From NCBI GenBank assembly GCA_958296025.1, contig OY282430.1, forward strand, positions 1,674,001-1,738,000: 64,000 bases of DNA. Direction: 5' to 3'. This document shows, piece by piece, positions 23,429 through 33,034 of this stretch. Made by a program: the position numbers and the translations under genes. The stretch's first letter is position 1, and each line of letters begins with the position of its first letter. The notes under the pieces were generated by a model. The model made no database searches. It was not told the DNA's origin and saw only the letters and a program-made list of their open reading frames with translations. Source of the DNA: an uncultured Pseudomonadales bacterium (GTDB lineage: Bacteria > Pseudomonadota > Gammaproteobacteria > Pseudomonadales > Azotimanducaceae).

Positions 23429-25252
23429 ATGGTGCGGACTGAAGAGCAGATCATCGACGGCTGCGCCACCGTGCCGCAACTGTTCTGGAAGCGGGTGGCG
23501 GACTGGGGCGACCGCGTGGCCCTGCGCGAAAAGGACTTCGGCATCTGGAACGAGTACAGCTGGACGCACTACGGGGAGCAGGCCCGCTTGGTGGGCCTGG
23601 GGCTGAAGTCCTTGGGCCTTGAGCGCGGCGACGTCTGCTCCATCGCCGGGGAGGTGTGCAAGGAGTGGCTGTTTGCCGACCTAGGGGTCAACTGCATCGG
23701 CGGCGTCTCCAACGGCGTCTATCCCACGGACTCGCCGCAGCAGGTGGCCTATCTGATTGAGGACAGCGGCACCAAGTTCTACTTCGCCGAGGATGAGGAG
23801 CAGTTGGACAAGGTCCTTGAGGTGCGCGACCGCCTGCCCAGCCTGGAAAAGATCATCATTTTTGACATGGAGGGCCTGCGCAACTTCCGCGACAGCCAGT
23901 GCGTCAGCTATGAGAAGCTGACGACCCTCGGCGCCGAATACGGCAGAAACCATCCCGACGCTTGGCGGCAGGAGATCAACGCCGCCCAGCCGCAGGACCT
24001 GATGATCCTCACCTACACCTCCGGCACCACCGGCCCCCCCAAGGGGGCCATGATCAGCCAGCGCAACATGCTGTTCATGATGCGCAATCTGCAACAGATA
24101 TACGGCGTGTATGACAGCGACGAACAACTCGGCTTCCTGCCCTTGGCGCATGTGGCCGGGCGCATGTTCTACACATTTTGCAGCATCGAGTCCGGCTGCG
24201 TGGTCAATTTGGTGGAGGCGCCGGAAACCTTCATCCAGGACCAGCAGGAAGTGGCGCCCACTGTCGCCTTCGCCGTGCCCCGGGTTTGGGAGAAGCAACA
24301 CTCCACCATCAGCATCAAGCTGAAGGACGGCACCGCCTTGGGCCGCTTCGCCTACAGCCGAGCAATGCGGCTGGGCTTGGCCCGCGCTGGCTACGCCAAG
24401 GCCGGGCAACCTGTGCCTTGGCCGTTGCGCTTGGCTTGCGCCGCCGCCGATTTTCTGGTGTTCAAGAACATCCGCATCTTTCTTGGCATCGACCGCGCCC
24501 GCTGGTTGTCCACCGGCGCCGCGCCCATCGCACCGGAGCTGATCGATTGGTTCTGGGCCCTGAACAAGCCCATGTTCGAGGTCTATGGGCAGACCGAATG
24601 CACCGGCCTCGCCACCGCCAACCTGCCGGGGGAGACCCGCATCGGCAGCGTCGGCAAGGCCAACAGGGAGGTGGAGGTGAAGCTGTCCGCGGCGAACGAG
24701 ATCCTCATCCGCAGCGCCGGGGTGATTCGCGGCTATTGGAGCAAGCCGGAAAAGACCGCCGAGACCTTCCGCGACAGCTGGCTGCACACCGGCGACGTGG
24801 GGCGCATCGACGAGGACGGCTACGTCTATGTCGTGGATCGCATGAAGGACATCATCATCACCGCCGGCGGCAAGAACATCACCCCCAGCGAGATCGAAAA
24901 CCAACTCAAGTTCTCCCCCTACATCACGGACGCCGTGGTGGTGGGGGACCGCCGCCCCTATCTCACCTGCCTAGTGATGATCGACCACGAGAACGTCACC
25001 AAGTTCGCCCAGGACGAGGACGTGCCCTTCACCAACTACACCAGCCTGTGTCACACCCGGGCGGTGGAGGACCTGATCGGCGGGGAAATAGAGGCGGTCA
25101 ACGCCAAGTTCGCCAAGGTGGAGACCATCAGGCGCTTCCGCCTCATCGACCAAATGCTGGACCCGGAGGACGACGAACTGACCCCCACCCAGAAGCTCAA
25201 GCGCAAGGTGGTGCATGAGAAGTACGCCGACTTGATCGAGTCGATGTACTAG
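23429..25252 (+). CDS. AMP-forming long-chain-type acyl-CoA ligase
   Basis: 607 residues from ATG 23429. The adenylation motif YTSGTTGPPKGAM is at about residues 195-207, EVYGQTECTG near residue 390 is the A5 motif, and YVVDRMKDIIITAGGKNITP with PSEIEN is the hinge leading to the C-terminal subdomain. It resembles the FadD15/bubblegum group of long-chain ligases, which convert carboxylic acids to CoA thioesters with ATP. Its place directly after livMGF suggests it acts on the imported acid; substrate chain length cannot be fixed. Confidence 0.92.
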   Translation: MVRTEEQIIDGCATVPQLFWKRVADWGDRVALREKDFGIWNEYSWTHYGEQARLVGLGLKSLGLERGDVCSIAGEVCKEWLFADLGVNCIGGVSNGVYPTDSPQQVAYLIEDSGTKFYFAEDEEQLDKVLEVRDRLPSLEKIIIFDMEGLRNFRDSQCVSYEKLTTLGAEYGRNHPDAWRQEINAAQPQDLMILTYTSGTTGPPKGAMISQRNMLFMMRNLQQIYGVYDSDEQLGFLPLAHVAGRMFYTFCSIESGCVVNLVEAPETFIQDQQEVAPTVAFAVPRVWEKQHSTISIKLKDGTALGRFAYSRAMRLGLARAGYAKAGQPVPWPLRLACAAADFLVFKNIRIFLGIDRARWLSTGAAPIAPELIDWFWALNKPMFEVYGQTECTGLATANLPGETRIGSVGKANREVEVKLSAANEILIRSAGVIRGYWSKPEKTAETFRDSWLHTGDVGRIDEDGYVYVVDRMKDIIITAGGKNITPSEIENQLKFSPYITDAVVVGDRRPYLTCLVMIDHENVTKFAQDEDVPFTNYTSLCHTRAVEDLIGGEIEAVNAKFAKVETIRRFRLIDQMLDPEDDELTPTQKLKRKVVHEKYADLIESMY

Positions 25253-25318
25253 GACACTAGGGCCTGTTAACACTATCCAAGTTTGAAATAAGGCAGTGCC
25301 AGTCAAGGGCGAAATAAT

Positions 25319-25972
25319 TTGATCGTCTCTCATCAGCGTAAATTCATCTTCTTCGCTGTGCCGCGCACCGGCACCCATTCGGTTCGCACGGCGTTGCAGC
25401 CGCATTTGGGGGAACGGGACTGGCAGCAGGAGGCGTTGCGCCTGAATGTCGTTCTGCCGGTGCCGGCCCTCGCTCGCGTCGGGCATGGACACATCTCCTT
25501 GAGGCAGGCGCAGGCGCACTTGCCGGAACAGGTGTGGTGTACTTACTTCAAGTTCGCCTTCGTCAGAGATCCCTATGATCGGTTTGTTTCCTTGTGTGCA
25601 TTCCTGAACACTCACAATCCCGCCTACGCCGGCAACGAGGCGGCCTTCATGAAGAAGGCGCTACGCGCCGAGGGCTTGCGCCGCCGTGTGCTGGTGCGGC
25701 CGCAGACGGAGCTCTTGGAGGACGAGCTAGGGGCGTTGGGGATGGACTTCATTGGCCGCTATGAAACCTTTTCGGCCTCCTTTGCCGAGGTTTGCCGGCG
25801 CATCGGCCTGCCGTCGCAGCCCTTGCCGCGCAGCAACGCTTCCGAGCACAATTCCCCCGGCGCGTATTACGATGAAGAGCTGCTGGGAATGGTGACGGAC
25901 TTCTACCGAAGTGACTTTGAGCGGCTTGGGTATGATGCGGTTCAGACCGTGGAGGCATTGACATGCACCTAG
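25319..25972 (+). CDS. Sulfotransferase family 2-type protein
   Basis: 217 residues from TTG 25319, preceded by AAGGG. The PAPS 5'-phosphosulfate loop is recognisable as FIFFAVPRTGTHSVRTAL and the 3'-phosphate loop as FAFVRDPYDRFVSLCAFL. Proteins of this group move sulfate from PAPS to carbohydrates or other acceptors, often extracellular polysaccharides. It ends 79 bases before an Asp/Asn-hydroxylase-like gene. The acceptor is unknown. A second, TPR-fused sulfotransferase is encoded 2 kb away on the other strand. Confidence 0.85.
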   Translation: MIVSHQRKFIFFAVPRTGTHSVRTALQPHLGERDWQQEALRLNVVLPVPALARVGHGHISLRQAQAHLPEQVWCTYFKFAFVRDPYDRFVSLCAFLNTHNPAYAGNEAAFMKKALRAEGLRRRVLVRPQTELLEDELGALGMDFIGRYETFSASFAEVCRRIGLPSQPLPRSNASEHNSPGAYYDEELLGMVTDFYRSDFERLGYDAVQTVEALTCT

Positions 25973-26051
25973 GCGACACCGCCATCGCTGCGTTTTTTCC
26001 GGTGCGGGCCGAACGGGCTGGAAAGGCGGCGCCGGCCAAGGAGAGCTGGTC

Positions 26052-27014
26052 GTGCGCCTGAGCAAGCCCTTCATCCGCCTGCCCTTTCGGTTCGATGCCG
26101 AGCGCCTTGCCGCCGAAGTGGCGCAGTTCGCTGAGGGGGACTGGATGCCCCATCCCAGCGGCTTGCCCGGCAACTCCGCCATCGCCCTTATTTCCAGCGG
26201 CGGTGGCGACAACGACTCCTTTGCAGGCGAGAAGCAGCTGACCCCCCATCTGGCCAAGTGCCCCTACATGCAGCAGGTCATGGCCGGTTTTGGCGAGGTG
26301 CTGTCCCGCTCCCGCCTGATGCGACTCGCGGCCGGCGCCGAGGTCAGCCCGCATGTGGATTTCAACTACCACTGGTTCAGCCGTGTGCGCATCCACATCC
26401 CGGTGGTCACCAGCCCCGCTGTGATCTTCCGCTGCGGCCTGGAGCAATTGCACATGCAAGCCGGGGAGTGCTGGATATTCGACTCTTGGCGCCGTCACCA
26501 AGTGGTGAACGGCGGTGGGGCGACGCGGGTGCATCTGGTCATCGACACCTGCGGCTCCTCCAGGTTCTGGCGCATGGTGCGGGAGGCGGAGGCGCAACCC
26601 CCCACGGCCATCGCCACCGCCGCCAAGCTGCTGCCGTTCCAGCCGGGGCAACAAGCGATCATCCGCACCGAGCAGTTCAGCAACCTGCCGGTGATGGCCC
26701 CCGGCGAGTGCGAAGCCCTCATTGAAGACCTGATCGCCGACTTCTCCGCCAATTCCAACAACGACGCCCAATTATTGGACGAGTACGCCGCCTTGCTGCG
26801 CGGCTTCGCCCAGGATTGGCGGGAACTTTGGCTGTTGCACGGCCACCGCCCGGAAGGCCGCCCCCACTACCAAGCCCTAATCCAGGCCACCCGCCGGCAA
26901 CTGCATCCCAACCGCCGCGCTCTGACCACCGCCAGCAACGACATTGGCGTCAACGCCGTGTTCGCGCAGCGAGTGCTGAACGCCGCCTTAGCGCCGGAGG
27001 CGCGGATGGAGTAG
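26052..27014 (+). CDS. Aspartyl/asparaginyl beta-hydroxylase-like 2-oxoglutarate/Fe oxygenase
   Basis: 320 residues from GTG 26052. The double-stranded beta-helix iron site is H101-x-D103 in SPHVDFNYHWFSRVRIHIPV and H149 in SWRRHQVVNGG, with R159 (TRVHLVID) as probable 2-oxoglutarate anchor. This matches the Asp/Asn beta-hydroxylase (AspH-like) domain. The last 110 residues are an added helical region (ALIEDLIADFSANSNNDAQL onward) of unknown role. Flanked by sulfotransferases, it may belong to a modification pathway for peptides or surface molecules. Confidence 0.85.
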   Translation: MRLSKPFIRLPFRFDAERLAAEVAQFAEGDWMPHPSGLPGNSAIALISSGGGDNDSFAGEKQLTPHLAKCPYMQQVMAGFGEVLSRSRLMRLAAGAEVSPHVDFNYHWFSRVRIHIPVVTSPAVIFRCGLEQLHMQAGECWIFDSWRRHQVVNGGGATRVHLVIDTCGSSRFWRMVREAEAQPPTAIATAAKLLPFQPGQQAIIRTEQFSNLPVMAPGECEALIEDLIADFSANSNNDAQLLDEYAALLRGFAQDWRELWLLHGHRPEGRPHYQALIQATRRQLHPNRRALTTASNDIGVNAVFAQRVLNAALAPEARME

Positions 27015-27095
27015 GGGGGCAATCTCGCGCACGGGCAGGCCATTCGGAGACTCGTTCGAGAAGCCTTGCGCCGCATTTCCCTTTCGGAATTGCGC

Positions 27096-27878
27096 TCAAC
27101 GCAAACCGAACCGGCGGATGAGGGCCAAGCGGAGGATGCTGAGCTTGTTTTCGATCCTGTAGGGGCAGGGCCTTCGCGGGTTGCCCGGTCCGCAGCGGCC
27201 GTTGGCGGAGCGGTTCACTTCGTGGGTGCTGTATCCGAAGTCGAAGTGGACGCCTTCTAGCCGCAGCAGCCAAGCGTTGGCCAATTGGGTTTCCGCGCCT
27301 AGTGAGACGGTCCAGCCGGCGGCTGTTGCACTGGCGCGGAAGGAGTCGTCCGGGTCCAGATGCCAAGGGTCGTTCAGGCCGCTGCGGTCCAAGTCGGTCA
27401 CGGAGTTGTCGAGGCCGGCGGCGGCCAAGCCGGCGGTGGCGAAGACCCTGGCTGGGCCAAGGGATTGCCCGACTCCAACGCGGGCTGCCGCCACCCAACG
27501 AAACTCCGTCCTGGCCGTTTCGTCCAAGCCTTCCGGGTCTAGTTGGTTTGTTTCGCCCGACAAGTCGCCGAAGGTGCCGCTCAGCTCCACCCGCAAGGGT
27601 ATCCCGCCCACGGCGAAGCGTTTGCCGATGAGGGCGCCGCCAATGAATCCGTCTTCGTCGTAGTCCGTGGTCCAGCCAGGACTGCCCCAATTGGAGAAGC
27701 CATCGACATCGACGATGCGGTTGTCCGTCCAGCCATTGCCGATGAAAACACCGGCGTAACCGTCGCTGCCGTTGGCCGGCCGCTCAGCGGCATTGGCGAT
27801 GCCGCTGATGAGCAGCGCAGATGCCAGCAACTTGATGGCCGTTTGGCGTAGCGTTCGGCCCTGACGGATGATGCGCAT
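27096..27878 (-). CDS. Predicted outer-membrane beta-barrel protein
   Basis: 260 residues from ATG 27878, which gives a clean signal peptide (IKLLASALLISGIANAAE). The mature part alternates polar and hydrophobic residues with many Gly/Asp turns (GYAGVFIGNGWTDNRIVD, FIGGALIGKRFAVGGIPL), as in small OmpA/OprG-type barrels. The C-terminal strand LSILRLALIRRFGLR ends in Arg rather than the usual Phe. A CGPGNPRRPCPY loop may form a disulfide. It begins 20 bases after the TPR-sulfotransferase gene and is probably co-transcribed with it. Confidence 0.75.
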   Translation of the reverse strand: MRIIRQGRTLRQTAIKLLASALLISGIANAAERPANGSDGYAGVFIGNGWTDNRIVDVDGFSNWGSPGWTTDYDEDGFIGGALIGKRFAVGGIPLRVELSGTFGDLSGETNQLDPEGLDETARTEFRWVAAARVGVGQSLGPARVFATAGLAAAGLDNSVTDLDRSGLNDPWHLDPDDSFRASATAAGWTVSLGAETQLANAWLLRLEGVHFDFGYSTHEVNRSANGRCGPGNPRRPCPYRIENKLSILRLALIRRFGLR

Positions 27879-27898
27879 GGCTTTGCCAAAGGGGTCAG

Positions 27899-29902
27899 CT
27901 AGATGTCCGCTATCGGGTAGCGCTCCAGTATCTCCGGCCCTAGCGCATCCTTGAGCGGGCCCAGCCAAGGCTCGTAGTTGCGCCATTGGTCTAGGCCGGT
28001 CTTGTAGATGGGCTGGCGCACCTGCTGAGCGCTGGGGGTGCGGATGCTGCGGTCCGTTTGGTGGTAGTTCAGGCAGGCCGGATCGAAGGGCAGGGCGCAG
28101 AAGTCGAGCATTCGGCGCACTTGGGCCTCCAAGTCCGCCACCACGTCCTCGTGCTCAATGCGCAGCACGAAGCCGGGCAGCACGGCATCCCAATGATCCA
28201 TCAGCTTGACGTATTGGCGGTAGTAGTTGCCGATCTCGCGCAGGCCGTAGGAGAACTCCTGCCCTTCGCCGAACAGTTGTTTGAAGCCGCTGAAGCAGCA
28301 GGCCATGGGGTGGCGGCGGGCGTCGATGATCTTGGCGTTGGGCAGGATCAGCTTGATCAGGCCGAGGTGGAAGAAGTTGTTGGGCATCTTGTCGATGAAG
28401 TAGGGCGCGTCGCCACGATAGGCGCGGGTGTCATTGATGAACTGCTCCCCGAAGCGCCGGAAATAGCTGTCATCGATCTCCGCAAGGATTTTCGGATAGC
28501 GCGGCGCCTCTTGGCCGTGGTCGTCTCGGCCGCGCAGCCGCCTGGCCAAGTTCAGGATGTTGTGCAGTTCCATGGTGCCATCGACCGAAGCGTGTGACGA
28601 CAGGATTTGCTCCAGCAGGGTGGAGCCGGCTCTGGGCAGGCCGACGATGAAGATGGGGTCCGGCGCCTCGTGCCCCAACCCGGCCTTGGCGGCGAACAGC
28701 GCCTCGGTGCAGACTTCGATTTGGCTGTCCACCCGCACCTGCAGGTGCTCGGCGCGGTGGTGGGTCTGCGGCTGCTTCAGCGTGTTGCCGCGGCTGTAGT
28801 AGCGGAAGGAGCGTTCGTATTCCGCACGGTCCTCCCAAGCGGTGCCTAGGGCGAAGCAGAGTTGAATCCGGTCGGTCTCGCTGGTGCCGGGGTCGGACTC
28901 CACCTCCGCCATTTGCGCCATTTCCTCCTCGGTGAAGACGTGGGACTTGGTGTTGGCCAAGCTCCAGTAGGCGTCGCCATGGTCCCGCTTGATTTGGTAA
29001 GCCTGTCGGTACAGGGCCACGGCCTGGTCGATGTCGCCCTCGGATTTATGCACATGGGCTAGGGAGACGGGGTACAGGTGGTTCTTGGGATGCCGCTGCA
29101 TCAGAAGCTCGTAGCTCTTGATGGCCTCCGGGTTTTTGCCCACCCCGCTGCAGGCGGTGGCGTAGAGGGAGCGAATGCTGCCGGCGTCGTCGGGATGCTC
29201 GCTCAGCAGGCTGGCGGCCTGCTCCCAGGCCTGGCCGAACTTCTGCATCCGCAGCAGGATGTTGGCGTGTTGAATGCGGGCGTTGCGATGCGTGGGATGG
29301 AATGCGACGCAGCTTTCGAGCAGGAACTCCGCTTCGTCGAAAATTCGGTTGCGGGTGGCGATTTCGGCCAACAGCCGCATCCCCTCCGCATGGGTCTTGT
29401 TGGAGCGCAGAAAGTGCTTGCACAGCCGCTCGGCGTCCGCCAGCCGTCCCTCCCCCAGATGGCTGAGCACCGTCACCAGTTCGGGTGGCAGCCCTTCAAG
29501 AAAGGCGATCTCCTCCTGCACGGCGACGGCGCGCTCCGGGTTGCCGGCGTCGTGGTGCAGCTTTTGCAGGCACTTCCAACTGTTGATGAGCGAAGGGTCG
29601 TTGGCGACGGCGCGCTCAAAGGCGGCACCGGCCTTGACGTATTGCTGCAGCGCGATCTGGTTGTAGCCAACCTCCTGATAGCCGCGGCCGAAATTGGGCT
29701 TGCGCTCCAATATGGCGGCCAGCGTGGCCAGCGCCTCGTTCCATCTGTGTTGATGGCGTTGCGCCACGGCTAGGGCGTATTGCGCCTCCAAGTCGTCCGG
29801 CGCGGTGCGCAGCCATTCGACCATCAACTGCTCGGCGCGGGCCGGCTGGCCAGCGCCAAGCAGTTGCTGCGCTTCTAGAATTCCGTCAGGAGTGGCGGCC
29901 AC
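27899..29902 (-). CDS. TPR-repeat sulfotransferase (tyrosylprotein sulfotransferase-like)
   Basis: 667 residues from GTG 29902. Residues 1 to about 340 are tandem tetratricopeptide repeats (AQRHQHRWNEALATLAAILE, VALYRQAYQIKRDHGDAYWS and others). The C-terminal half is a sulfotransferase: PIFIVGLPRAGSTLLEQILS is the 5'-PSB loop, DARRHPMACCFSGFKQLFGE is the 3'-phosphate region, and PYFIDKMPNNFFHLGLIKLI is typical of the bacterial TPR-sulfotransferase group. Such proteins may bind peptide or protein acceptors through the TPRs. The gene lies between a TonB receptor and a small barrel on the same strand. Confidence 0.92.
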   Translation of the reverse strand: MAATPDGILEAQQLLGAGQPARAEQLMVEWLRTAPDDLEAQYALAVAQRHQHRWNEALATLAAILERKPNFGRGYQEVGYNQIALQQYVKAGAAFERAVANDPSLINSWKCLQKLHHDAGNPERAVAVQEEIAFLEGLPPELVTVLSHLGEGRLADAERLCKHFLRSNKTHAEGMRLLAEIATRNRIFDEAEFLLESCVAFHPTHRNARIQHANILLRMQKFGQAWEQAASLLSEHPDDAGSIRSLYATACSGVGKNPEAIKSYELLMQRHPKNHLYPVSLAHVHKSEGDIDQAVALYRQAYQIKRDHGDAYWSLANTKSHVFTEEEMAQMAEVESDPGTSETDRIQLCFALGTAWEDRAEYERSFRYYSRGNTLKQPQTHHRAEHLQVRVDSQIEVCTEALFAAKAGLGHEAPDPIFIVGLPRAGSTLLEQILSSHASVDGTMELHNILNLARRLRGRDDHGQEAPRYPKILAEIDDSYFRRFGEQFINDTRAYRGDAPYFIDKMPNNFFHLGLIKLILPNAKIIDARRHPMACCFSGFKQLFGEGQEFSYGLREIGNYYRQYVKLMDHWDAVLPGFVLRIEHEDVVADLEAQVRRMLDFCALPFDPACLNYHQTDRSIRTPSAQQVRQPIYKTGLDQWRNYEPWLGPLKDALGPEILERYPIADI

Positions 29903-29947
29903 CGTTAACGCCTTCGGTCGCGGTCAAGCTGGGCGTTGGCCAAGCAA

Positions 29948-29977
29948 AAAAAGGGCGAGCTTGCGCCCGCCCTTTTT
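29948..29977. terminator. Rho-independent terminator downstream of the TonB receptor gene
   Basis: AAAAAGGGCG (29948-29957) pairs with CGCCCTTTTT (29968-29977) across a 10-base loop; A-runs and T-runs flank the stem, so it can work in both directions. It sits 19 bases beyond the receptor stop, on the reverse strand. Confidence 0.82.
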
Positions 29978-29995
29978 CGTGCTGCTTCGCAGAGG

Positions 29996-32905
29996 TCACT
30001 CGAAGTCGTAAGACACCCGCAAACCAACGGTGCGCGGCCGCTGCACGGTGATCGCCGGCGTGTAATGGCCGGCAATCTGCATGATGGGCGCTTCTTCGTT
30101 GTTCAGGTTGTCGATGAACAACTCGGCCATCCAGCTGTCCTTCTCCAAGCCCACGGCGACGTTGAAGGTGGTGGCGCTGGGGTTGACGAAGCGCGAGTTG
30201 CTCGGCAGGCGCGTACCGCCGTCGCCGTCCGGTATTTCCACGGTGCCGAAGGTGCCTTCCTCATGCTTGAGCTTAAGGCCGGAGTAGAGGCCGGATTGCC
30301 GGAACAGCGTGTCGTCCATGAACTCCGCGCTGCCGACCACGCCGGACACCGACTTGCCCCGGTGGTTGAGGCTGGCCGCCAAATAGGCGTTCCCCTCCAT
30401 GCCCGGAAGCCAGATGTCGTAGCGGGCGCGCAGGTTGCCGGCGAAGGAAGGCGCTAAGGGCAGGTCACTGCCGGTGGGTACTGCGATGCCCTCCAGCTGT
30501 GAATTCAGCTTGGTGAGCTCGGTGCCGAGAATGCTGAAGGCGCCGCTGAGCGTCAGGCCTTCGGTGGCGGCCCACTGGAAGTCCACGTCAAGCCCCTTGG
30601 CCTCCGCGTCACCCACGTTCTCGATGAAGAACAGGAAGGCGACGTTCGACGGGTCAAAGCGCGACACCTGCAGGTCCTCAATGTCGGAGAAGTAGAAGGT
30701 GGCGTTGATCTGCAGGGAGCGATCGAAGAACTGGCTCTTCATGCCGAGCTCATAGCTGGTCAGGGTGTCCGTGACCGCCACCGCCGGCACCACGTAGTTC
30801 TCGAAAACGCCGCTCTGGTTGGTTGCCAACTGCCCGGCGTTCCGGTTCTGCGTGGCTGGCCGGTAGCCCTCCGCGTAGCTGGCGAAAAACAGCACGTCAT
30901 CCGTGGCCTGCCAATTCAGGGTGGCCTTGATGATGGTGTCGCTCTCTTTGATGGAGCCGTCGGACTTGAGTCCGCTTAGGTCCAAATCCCCGCTCTTGAT
31001 GGCGTTGAGGGTATTTTGGTTACAGGAACCAAAACCATTTGCGCTAATGTAGCCTGTAGTGCAAGTACTACCCCCGCTGCCCGGAATGCCACCACGAAAC
31101 AGATCACGGGGCGAACCGTCGTCCCCGTTGGGGCTCATAGCGTTCAGTATCACGCTGTCGTCCCCGGATTTGTTGTACTCGCCGAGAGTGCGCAGCCTAA
31201 GGGTGACGTCGTTGCTGAAGTCGGTGCCGTTGCAGCGGCCGTCCGCCGTTTCCTGGGCGTTGCTGCCGATGCCGTAGCGGCAACCGAAGGAGAAGTTGGA
31301 GGCGCCCTGCAGCTGGGAGGTCAGGTCGTAGTAGCGGGCGCTCAAGGAAGCGGAAAAGGAGTCCGTCAGGTCGAACGCAACCTCCCCGAACAGCGCCAAC
31401 TCCTCCTCCGTGCGGGTGAAGTCGTTGAAGAAGACGGTGAACGGGCTGCGCGGGCCATCGGTGGCGTTGACGCCGGCAGTGGGCAGGGTGGCGTTGCCGA
31501 GCTGGAAGCCGTCGCCTCTGCCGCTGCCGTAGTAGTTGTTGATGTGGCCAGCGAACGCGGGGCCACCGGAGGCATACTGAAAGTCTCCGATGTGGTTGGT
31601 CTCCATGTCGTTGTAGTAGATGCCGCCAAGCAGTTGCAAGCGGTTGGCCGGGTCCGTATGCACCCGCAGCTCATGGGTCATGCGCTCGTTGTGGGTGTCC
31701 TCCATGTACTGCTTGGTGGGGTCGAAGCAGTCGTTGGGGCTGCTGTCCGGGGCTGGGCCGGGAACGCCTTCAACGCTGTCGTAGATGTTGCCGCTGCACA
31801 GGTAGTAGGCGATGTAGCCGCCGCCGTTGTTGTAGTGGGTGTAGTCGATGACGCTATCGACTTCGCGCTTCAGGTAGCCGCCGGTGTAAACCACGTCCAA
31901 GTTGGCGATGCGGCCGGTCAGGGTCCAAGCGGTCAGGCCAAATTCATCCCGGTTGTACTCCGGGGAAAACTTGGCGGAGGACTCGTCGCCGAGGCTCGGC
32001 TCCACGGTGAAGGAGCCTTCCGTCTCCAAGGTCTGGGCCGTGTGCTGGACTAGGGCGTTCCAGTCTTCGTTGATGTCGTAGGACAGGGCCAGCCGGGCGC
32101 CGCGGTAGGTCGCTTCGTTCCAGTTGTCCTGCACCAGGCCGTCGTTCCTGGCGGACATCAGAGTGTCCGTGTTGTTGACCAGCCGCGGGCCGTAGCCGGC
32201 CACGTTGTTGCGGTCGATCACCTCGCCGCTGGGGGTGAAGGTGGCCGGCACGTTGTCGATCCAGCCGCCTTGGTTGTCGCTGTAAACCGCCAAGCGGGCC
32301 GCGAATTGGTCCGAAAAGGGCACGTTCACATAGGCATCCACGGCACCGCTGTCCGCGCCGCTCTTGGTGGCACCGTACTTGGCGTTGAAGCCGGCTTCAA
32401 ACGCCCCATGCACGGGTTTGTTGGTGATCATCCTTAGGGCGCCGGATTGGGAACTGGCGCCGAACAGGGTGCCCTGCGGGCCGGACAGCACCTCAACGCG
32501 CTGGATGTCGGCGGCGTAAACGTCGAGGTTGCGCCCGCCGAAGGAGACGGGATACTCATCCAAATACAGGGCCACGCCGGGTGCCGAGCCTTGGGCTGAG
32601 GAGATGGTGACGCTGGTTTGTTCAGTGGCGCTGCCGCGGATGTAGATCTCCTTTTGGCCGGGGCCGTTGCCGGCGCTGACCACGTTGGGCAGGAAGTCAA
32701 CGTACTTGTCGAAGGTCTCGGAGCGCAGCTCCCTTAAGGTGTCGCCGCCGACCGCCTGCAGGGCGATGGGGACGGCCTGCGAGCTCTCCGCCCGCTTGGT
32801 GGCGGTAACGATGACCTCTTCAATTTCCGCGGCGCCGACGACACCGGCGGCGGAACTGGCGATGGCTGCTGAAACAGCGAGGCTGAGTTTCTTCCTTTCC
32901 CACAT
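29996..32905 (-). CDS. TonB-dependent outer-membrane receptor
   Basis: 969 residues from ATG 32905 (AGGAGT about 10 bases upstream). The signal peptide LSLAVSAAIASSAAGVVGAA is followed by EIEEVIVTATKRAES, the TonB box and start of the plug. The plug carries GTLFGASSQSGALRMITNKP. The rest is a 22-strand barrel ending QRPRTVGLRVSYDFE with terminal aromatic strand. Receptors of this PupA/BtuB-like group without siderophore-specific marks may import iron chelates, sugars or sterol-like substrates; the ligand is unknown. It ends in a strong terminator and is preceded by a tandem repeat and palindrome. Confidence 0.93.
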   Translation of the reverse strand: MWERKKLSLAVSAAIASSAAGVVGAAEIEEVIVTATKRAESSQAVPIALQAVGGDTLRELRSETFDKYVDFLPNVVSAGNGPGQKEIYIRGSATEQTSVTISSAQGSAPGVALYLDEYPVSFGGRNLDVYAADIQRVEVLSGPQGTLFGASSQSGALRMITNKPVHGAFEAGFNAKYGATKSGADSGAVDAYVNVPFSDQFAARLAVYSDNQGGWIDNVPATFTPSGEVIDRNNVAGYGPRLVNNTDTLMSARNDGLVQDNWNEATYRGARLALSYDINEDWNALVQHTAQTLETEGSFTVEPSLGDESSAKFSPEYNRDEFGLTAWTLTGRIANLDVVYTGGYLKREVDSVIDYTHYNNGGGYIAYYLCSGNIYDSVEGVPGPAPDSSPNDCFDPTKQYMEDTHNERMTHELRVHTDPANRLQLLGGIYYNDMETNHIGDFQYASGGPAFAGHINNYYGSGRGDGFQLGNATLPTAGVNATDGPRSPFTVFFNDFTRTEEELALFGEVAFDLTDSFSASLSARYYDLTSQLQGASNFSFGCRYGIGSNAQETADGRCNGTDFSNDVTLRLRTLGEYNKSGDDSVILNAMSPNGDDGSPRDLFRGGIPGSGGSTCTTGYISANGFGSCNQNTLNAIKSGDLDLSGLKSDGSIKESDTIIKATLNWQATDDVLFFASYAEGYRPATQNRNAGQLATNQSGVFENYVVPAVAVTDTLTSYELGMKSQFFDRSLQINATFYFSDIEDLQVSRFDPSNVAFLFFIENVGDAEAKGLDVDFQWAATEGLTLSGAFSILGTELTKLNSQLEGIAVPTGSDLPLAPSFAGNLRARYDIWLPGMEGNAYLAASLNHRGKSVSGVVGSAEFMDDTLFRQSGLYSGLKLKHEEGTFGTVEIPDGDGGTRLPSNSRFVNPSATTFNVAVGLEKDSWMAELFIDNLNNEEAPIMQIAGHYTPAITVQRPRTVGLRVSYDFE

Positions 32906-32962
32906 GATCAATCCACTCCTATCCATGGTTGTGCTAAGCAACGCCCGGCACACTAAAACACA

Positions 32963-33008
32963 TTCGCAACAAATGCAACCTTTTTTTTCGCAACGAATGC
33001 AACCTTTT
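32963..33008. repeat. Tandem 23-bp direct repeat upstream of the TonB receptor
   Basis: Two back-to-back 23-base units, 32963-32985 and 32986-33008, both starting TTCGCAAC and ending GCAACCTTTTT, differ at one base. They lie 58-103 bases before the receptor start and include a TTGC-N4-GC spaced motif, so they may be paired regulator sites. Confidence 0.85.
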
Positions 33009-33034
33009 TCGGAAATATACGCTTAACTCCCGAA

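Noticed and set aside
31016-32053. 345-residue forward frame opposite the TonB receptor
   Set aside because: Val/Ala/Gly-rich shadow without a ribosome site.
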